Below, in pieces: positions 59,086-64,000 of a stretch of DNA of 64,000 nt. The stretch spans positions 248,001 through 312,000 of the forward strand of contig CAJQUW010007404.1 of the NCBI GenBank assembly GCA_907163375.1, read 5' to 3'. Under the pieces are notes generated by a model. That model searched no databases. It was not told the DNA's origin and saw nothing but the letters and a program-made list of their open reading frames with translations. Made by a program: the position numbers and the translations under genes. Source of the DNA: Prostheceraeus crozeri. Taxonomy: Eukaryota > Platyhelminthes > Polycladida > Euryleptidae. Position 1 is the first letter of the stretch; every line of letters starts with the position of its first letter.

Positions 59086-60309
59086 TTACTCACGAAGAAT
59101 CCGTCTTTAAGTGATTTGAGGCCAATCTCACTTCTTCCGGTAATGAGCAAGATTCTGGAAAAATCAATTTTGAAACACATAAAGGAACGCCTTCTTCAAT
59201 GTTACGGTTACAATCAGTTTGGTTTCAGGCCAGCCTCATCAACGCTCCACGCTCAAATTTATATTCATGAGTTTGTAACTTCTAACTTGGACTTGCCTGA
59301 GACGTCATGTGTTCTTTTGATTTCCTTTGATATGAGTAAGGCATTCGATCGACTTTCCCATGATTCTATAATAGATACTTTGATTCAATTCAGCTTCCCA
59401 AAAAAGTTTGTTCACTGGATTTGTGATTATCTTCAGGACAGATGTCAGCGTGTATGTTTAAATAGTCATATTTATAGCTCCATTGTAAACGTGTCTTCTG
59501 GAGTGCCACAGGGCTCAATTTTAGGCCCCTATCTGTTTAATGTACAGCTAAGCTCTTTGCGACCTTTTTCGACGTCAGCAAGCATGATCAAGTACGCTGA
59601 TGATATCATTGTGCTAGTGCCTTATTGTAGTAACGAGTCTGTAGACCATTTGATTCATCTTGAGATGTCTAATATGATAAATTGGTGTAGTTCACGTGGA
59701 CTCTTAATTAATCAATCTAAGGCAAAGTGCATGTTATTCTCTTGTTCCAACTTTCGACCTACTATTTCATCTGACTCATTGCTATGTAACACGCTACGAA
59801 TTTTAGGAGTGTTGTTTCAAGACAAGTTGAGATGGGATCAGCACATAGAGCGCACCTGTAAGCTCCCGGCTCGTAGAGTGAATGTCCTGAGAGTCCTCAA
59901 AACTGTGTTATCTAAAAAAGATCTGATTACTGTGTATAAAGTCTACATTTTGAGTATCTTGGAGTATAATTCGCCCCTTTTTGTTGGCATAAGCAAGAAA
60001 GAAAGCCTAAAGATAGAAGCTATCCGGAAGCGTTCTCATAGAATTATCTGCGGAAAGGATTGTACTTGCTCGCATTTCATTCCATTGTCCGATCGACGTG
60101 AGTCAAGAGCCTTGAAGGAATTCAAAGCACTTCTATGTACTGACAGTGTCCTGCATTACCTCAGTCCTCAGAGATTGACTTTTTCTGGTCATTTGCGGGT
60201 ACCAATACTGAAGTCTAAACGGAGAGCCTGTTCATTTATTCCATATTGCACTGTATTGTATAACAAACTCTATGCCAAAAAATGCTTTCAAATGTATGTC
60301 CAAATGTAA
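59086..60309 (+). CDS. LINE reverse transcriptase, long open frame, 5'-truncated
   Basis: An uninterrupted frame of about 407 codons with the RT motifs in order: TKNPSLSDLRPISLLPV, FGFRPASSTLHAQ, LLISFDMSKAFDRL with the first catalytic Asp, SSGVPQGSILGPYLF, MIKYADDIIVLVP with the catalytic Asp pair, and LRILGVLFQDKLRWDQHIE in the thumb. A C-terminal KRSHRIICGKD follows. Motifs fit the CR1/jockey side of the LINE tree. The frame opens right after a stop at 59083, and no start codon or endonuclease is present, so the copy is 5'-truncated at about 59092. The open frame and simple tail suggest a young insertion. Confidence 0.92.
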   Translation, partial: LLTKNPSLSDLRPISLLPVMSKILEKSILKHIKERLLQCYGYNQFGFRPASSTLHAQIYIHEFVTSNLDLPETSCVLLISFDMSKAFDRLSHDSIIDTLIQFSFPKKFVHWICDYLQDRCQRVCLNSHIYSSIVNVSSGVPQGSILGPYLFNVQLSSLRPFSTSASMIKYADDIIVLVPYCSNESVDHLIHLEMSNMINWCSSRGLLINQSKAKCMLFSCSNFRPTISSDSLLCNTLRILGVLFQDKLRWDQHIERTCKLPARRVNVLRVLKTVLSKKDLITVYKVYILSILEYNSPLFVGISKKESLKIEAIRKRSHRIICGKDCTCSHFIPLSDRRESRALKEFKALLCTDSVLHYLSPQRLTFSGHLRVPILKSKRRACSFIPYCTVLYNKLYAKKCFQMYVQM

Positions 60310-60396
60310 ATTTTCTACTTTTACTTGATTCACTTGTGCTATGTTTGATTTTCAATCTTTCTGAATAAAGACGCTTTATTATTATTATTATTATTT
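59092..60396 (+). mobile_element. 5'-truncated CR1/jockey-type LINE
   Basis: The element begins inside the RT domain, runs through the stop at 60309, has a short 3' UTR with AATAAA at about 60364, and ends in a (TTA)n tail at about 60377-60396. Target duplications could not be told apart in the AT-rich flanks. Confidence 0.85.
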
Positions 60397-61337
60397 ATTA
60401 ATATGCTCCATTAATGGCGACTAGTTTAGTGCAACTCTTCTATTTTTTTACAACTTCTGTGAAGATGATTTATAGTACCCTAACTATGAGCTTTAGCCTT
60501 ATCCATACCCTGCAACCTTGACACTACAGGCTTAACCTATAGCGGACTTCACTAAACATTCAATCATATATCTGCAATTATTTGTTTTCAAGTGCAAGCC
60601 TTACCGAATAGCAAGGCAGCACTCAAATAGCTCAATGATCTGACAATTACCTCCTTGCGCAATGAAGAATCTCAAAGTCCAAATGTTATGTCATTTTTAT
60701 GACCCACTTGTGCTTTCCTGCATCCAATATTGATATCAGACTAGCTTATTGTAGCTAGTTCATCATGTAATTAAGTAAATTAAGATCAACTGCGTGGCAC
60801 GCTCATGATGGTTTCAAAAATTACTACGTGGTTTAGTATTTGTACGGCATCAAGATCTTCTCACCTTGTTCTTATCAGCTGCCGAGTTCTCTTCCAAGAG
60901 TGATAACTTCCCAGAACTTTTAACACGCGAGCAATATGACATGGTTGTTTACAGAAGTAAACCGTCACATGTTTCCTCAAGTCATGACGAATAATACTGG
61001 GATCGAATGAATTCGTGCATGAAGACAGAGGGATCTAGTTCAATTATGCAGAAGTAGGACGGAGGGCCCTTACACAAATGTGACATTGAATTTAATTGTT
61101 TTATTTTATCTACACTTATAGTGACGTGCAGCTACACAATTTACGCATTTCAAAGCAATGACAGATCTTTCTTGATAGGGACTTCATTTCTAGTCCATGA
61201 TATGATATTTCATTTCCCATCACGTACATAACGACAGTTTTCCCAATATGTATTGATTTCAAAGAAAACTAGTATTATACACTTACGAGCGTATTAGGTG
61301 TATGTAATAATCAGTTGTTTACAAAGTATCAGACAAA
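60397..61337. other. No gene recognised
   Basis: AT-rich intergenic sequence between two mobile elements. Confidence 0.45.
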
Positions 61338-61339
61338 TA

Positions 61340-62777
61340 CAGGGTGATTTAAAAGAAACCGAACTTTCCATAAGAGTGTGAGATGGTTAAAAAACAAGTT
61401 GTGAATGTAATACCTTACATTTTTGGGAACCGAAGATCATCGGATTTGCTAACAGCATGTGTAACATCAGAAAAAAATGAGGTTTCATACAAATCAGTTA
61501 TAGTTTGGGTTAATGTGATTACCATGCTTTTCAAAACAGTACCTGACTCACAAGTAGCTTGAGGCATCTCAATGGAAATGCCATTCATAGTCGCCGGTAT
61601 CTGTTGTTTGAGTTTCTCCAAAGAAAGCGGAGAAGGAATGTACACTTTGGCTTTCCAGTAGCCCCACAGCCAAAAGTCACACGGATTTAATTGAGGGCTT
61701 CTTGGGGACCACTCCGTGGAAAATCCCTTGGAGGTTATTCGCTCCTGAAAGGCTGACTTCAGAGTCAGTGTGTGAAGTGGCGTTGGATATGTGAGCTGGT
61801 GCCCTATCCTGTTGCATCCATGTCTTCTTCAACATTCTTTTATGAGTCAAATGAGGTTTCACATGATCGGTGATCACTTGTTGGCATCGCGCGGCGCTAA
61901 CCGTAACTGTTTTGCCCACATCATCTCCAAAGAAGTAAGGATGAAGCAAGACGTTGTGGGTAAATCTAGCCCAAACAGTCAATTTCACAGAACGAAGTGG
62001 CTGTTCTTGAATCTCATATGGATTGCTGGTTGACCATAGTCGTGTGTTCCACGAGTCAACCGCACCGGAGAGATGAAAATGAGCTTCATCAGTCCATAAG
62101 ATGTTATGATGAAATTGGTCGTTTTCAGAGAACTGCCGTAACATTGATAAGCAAAAGTTCAATCTCTTTGTACAATCCAAATAAGTCAACTGCTGCACAA
62201 AATGAATTCGGTATGGATACATCCGTAGATGGCATTTCAAAATCTTTCGAGTACTTGTTTGACTAATGCCAACGTCTTTGCTGACTTTAGCAATGCTTGC
62301 TCTTCCAGACGAGGTAGTCACAAGTTCGGCAACATGTTCGATGTGTTCGTCACTCATACGAGGTCTCTCTGATTTTGGCAAATCGGCGACACTGCCTGTT
62401 GGCTGAAACGTCTCGAGTAATGCACTCACAGTGGGTATCGATGGGGCCTCGGACTTTGTTTTTAAGTCTTTAATCGTCGAGAATCGCCTTAAAGCAGCAG
62501 CAATGCTTCGCCCAATTTCATAGTGCAACTCAACGATCAAAATTCGGTCATGCAGCTCGCTAAGAGTCATTTGCCTTACACGCTGGGGAAAACAGAAATA
62601 ACTGATCTACAAGGTATGCAGCATATAAGAATCCGGTTACGTGCTTAGTCTAAAAATGGAAATGATGTGTAGATATCTGATTTTCCGACAACGAAAAATT
62701 GCGTTACTTTAAACCATAGAAATTTACAATACCATAGAAATAACAAAATAACACTTCTATGCTTTGAACTGACCCTG
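61340..62777 (-). mobile_element. Tc1/mariner-superfamily transposon, near complete, 1438 bp
   Basis: The ends read CAGGGTGATTTAAAAG and, inverted, CAGGGTCAGTTCAAAG, each bounded by TA (61338-61339 and 62778-62779). CAGGGTG-type ends with a TA duplication are typical for this superfamily. One transposase gene fills the interior on the minus strand. The inverted repeats match at about 12 of 16 positions. Confidence 0.88.
61415..62570 (-). pseudogene. Tc1/mariner-superfamily transposase with one frameshift
   Basis: From ATG at 62570 the first 275 or so residues are intact: an N-terminal helix-turn-helix region (GRSIAAALRRF, then SIPTVSALLETFQPTGSVAD), a second one (GRASIAKVSKDVGISQTSTR), MYPYRIHFVQQL, ILWTDEAHFHLSG with the first catalytic Asp, and MQQDRAPAHIS with the second. 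Near 61755-61780 the frame shifts. In the new frame SAFQERITSKGFSTEWSPRS continues with NPCDFWLWG, whose Asp is the third catalytic residue. The gap between the second and third Asp is about 42 residues, so this is a DDD-type enzyme with a spacing longer than classic mariner (34). The C-terminus ends at 61415. One small indel disables it. Confidence 0.9.
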
Positions 62778-62817
62778 TACATTGTGTTTAGGTTCGTATA
62801 TCTTTCAATGTTAAAAT

Positions 62818-62982
62818 ATTGAACCGCAATATACCTGTTTAGCATATTGTGGTTCAATCATAGATAACCTCAGCACAATGATATTGCAATTCAGATCTCA
62901 GAACCGCAATAAGCTATGGCTTCGTGCCTGACGGCCCTCAGCCTTATAGCATATTGCGGTTCAGATATCTGAACTGCAATAT
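62818..62982. repeat. Cluster of three imperfect palindromes on a shared motif
   Basis: ATTGAACCGCAATAT (62818-62832) faces ATATTGTGGTTCAAT (62844-62858). A weaker pair lies at 62881-62910. ATATTGCGGTTCAGAT (62951-62966) directly abuts ATCTGAACTGCAATAT (62967-62982). All are variants of ATATTGCGGTTCA. The word TAGCATATTG precedes the motif twice. Confidence 0.85.
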
Positions 62983-64000
62983 TACATTGATTAGCTTTTC
63001 AGGACATGACCGAATAGTAAATTTTCGTTACATACGTGACGACATATCTGCTTACATGAAGAATCGCAGAATTCACCCATAAGTCTAATTATGATACTGA
63101 AATCCTTATAACGCTGTTGTAGGTATTGATAGAGAATAGAAGAAAAGCGTAGCATTTATTGACATGGAAGATTCGGAAATCAATTTTATCCTTGCTTAAA
63201 ACATTAGGACAACATAGACGAAGGCACAAAAACCTAATAAATGACATCGTATGGTGTAAATCGATTAGAATGCTATAATTTAGGACATTTTAGATGCATC
63301 TGCATAAAAAATACAGTTATGTATCTGGATTTTAGTTTCTGGTGCTCACGTCTGCATTTTTATGGAATTGCCCATGTATTGATTCCGGATTGGTGAAATG
63401 TTTAGCACAAAAGTTGACAAAGTTTCATAGCAATATCTCGAATGAAATGCAGGCGATGTCGCTACCAGATTGTCAGGCGTCCCAGCTTTTGAGACGCGTT
63501 CAAATTTTTTGCAGAGCTCTGGTTTAGGCTACGTATCATTTTGTTTTCATTATTTGACAGCGAAATTTGCCTAATGTTTAAGTCACAGTTCTTCCTAGAG
63601 GCGAATTGTGTTATCTAAATTGGCTTCAATTTGAGTAAAATATTGATTCTTGTATGCATAAACGTTGATGATTAATCGGCGTCTTATTCATCTTCAAACT
63701 TTTCAAATGATCAAGGAAATAATGCATGCGATAATTAACTCACTCGTTCGCAATTCTGCTTGATAAGATAGATTATTTCCGCTGGTTTATGCTTGTAGTA
63801 AACTTCTTTTGAAAAATAGGAAACTAATCGAAAAAACTGACAGTCGCATATTTCATTAACTTACAAAGCATTAACTGTCAAAATGCAGCATTCATGATTT
63901 CGATAGGCGAAGTATTCTCAATCATTGGCTTCTTCAAGTTTTAAAACTGTTAAACATTTTAAGTATGTTAAGCGATTTAAGCTTTTAAGCATGTTAAGCG
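62983..64000. other. No gene recognised
   Basis: AT-rich sequence to the window end; the last 60 bases contain repeated AAGC(A/G)TGTTAAGCG-like words. Confidence 0.45.

Noticed and set aside
1-64000. CRISPR arrays, bacterial operons or phage modules
   Set aside because: No regularly spaced identical repeats and no dense same-strand gene packing; the window is clearly eukaryotic.

Overview
This window looks like a gene-poor stretch of a metazoan nuclear genome. Host exons are short and separated by introns of 1 to 17 kb with GT/AG borders. The DNA is AT-rich and full of LINEs, SINEs and cut-and-paste DNA transposons. There are no operons and no bacterial-type gene packing. The motif AGGCCTA and its complement recur between genes, which I associate loosely with marine invertebrates such as echinoderms. 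The phylum is an inference I hold weakly.

The one host gene I can support is on the minus strand: the 5' part of a chimaerin, a Rac GTPase-activating protein with an SH2 domain. Three coding exons (35191-35242, 33957-34158, 16985-17244) splice in frame to give the N-terminus, the whole SH2 domain and the linker after it. The C1 and RhoGAP exons were not found and should lie beyond the left edge. The 16.7 kb second intron holds a Penelope-like fragment, several SINE pieces, a LINE 3' end and an RTE-clade retrotransposon. A tRNA-like sequence lies about 330 bp downstream of exon 2.

Left of the gene (1-16.9 kb) are a foldback, a perfect 32-bp palindrome, a 2.06-kb element with terminal inverted repeats, a tRNA-type SINE, two degenerate LINE fragments and a 50-bp insertion with a clear target duplication. 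Right of the gene (35-64 kb) are two foldbacks, a LINE 3' end, an 0.8-kb MITE starting CCGTAATTTCCGG, a degraded Tc1 copy with its inverted repeats, a 2.7-kb hAT-type element with a perfect 8-bp target duplication, and an isolated gag-like ORF. They are followed by a compound head-to-head tRNA-SINE with an 11-bp target duplication, a mariner-type pseudogene, a LINE with a long open reverse-transcriptase frame, a nearly intact Tc1/mariner-superfamily element, and a cluster of imperfect palindromes.

I found no convincing undescribed gene system. The most unusual signals are a histone-mRNA-like 3' stem-loop downstream of the Penelope-like fragment, a hammerhead-like core inside a small inverted-repeat element, the compound SINE, and the palindrome cluster beside the mariner-type element. 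All rest on reading by eye. No alignment or database search was run.
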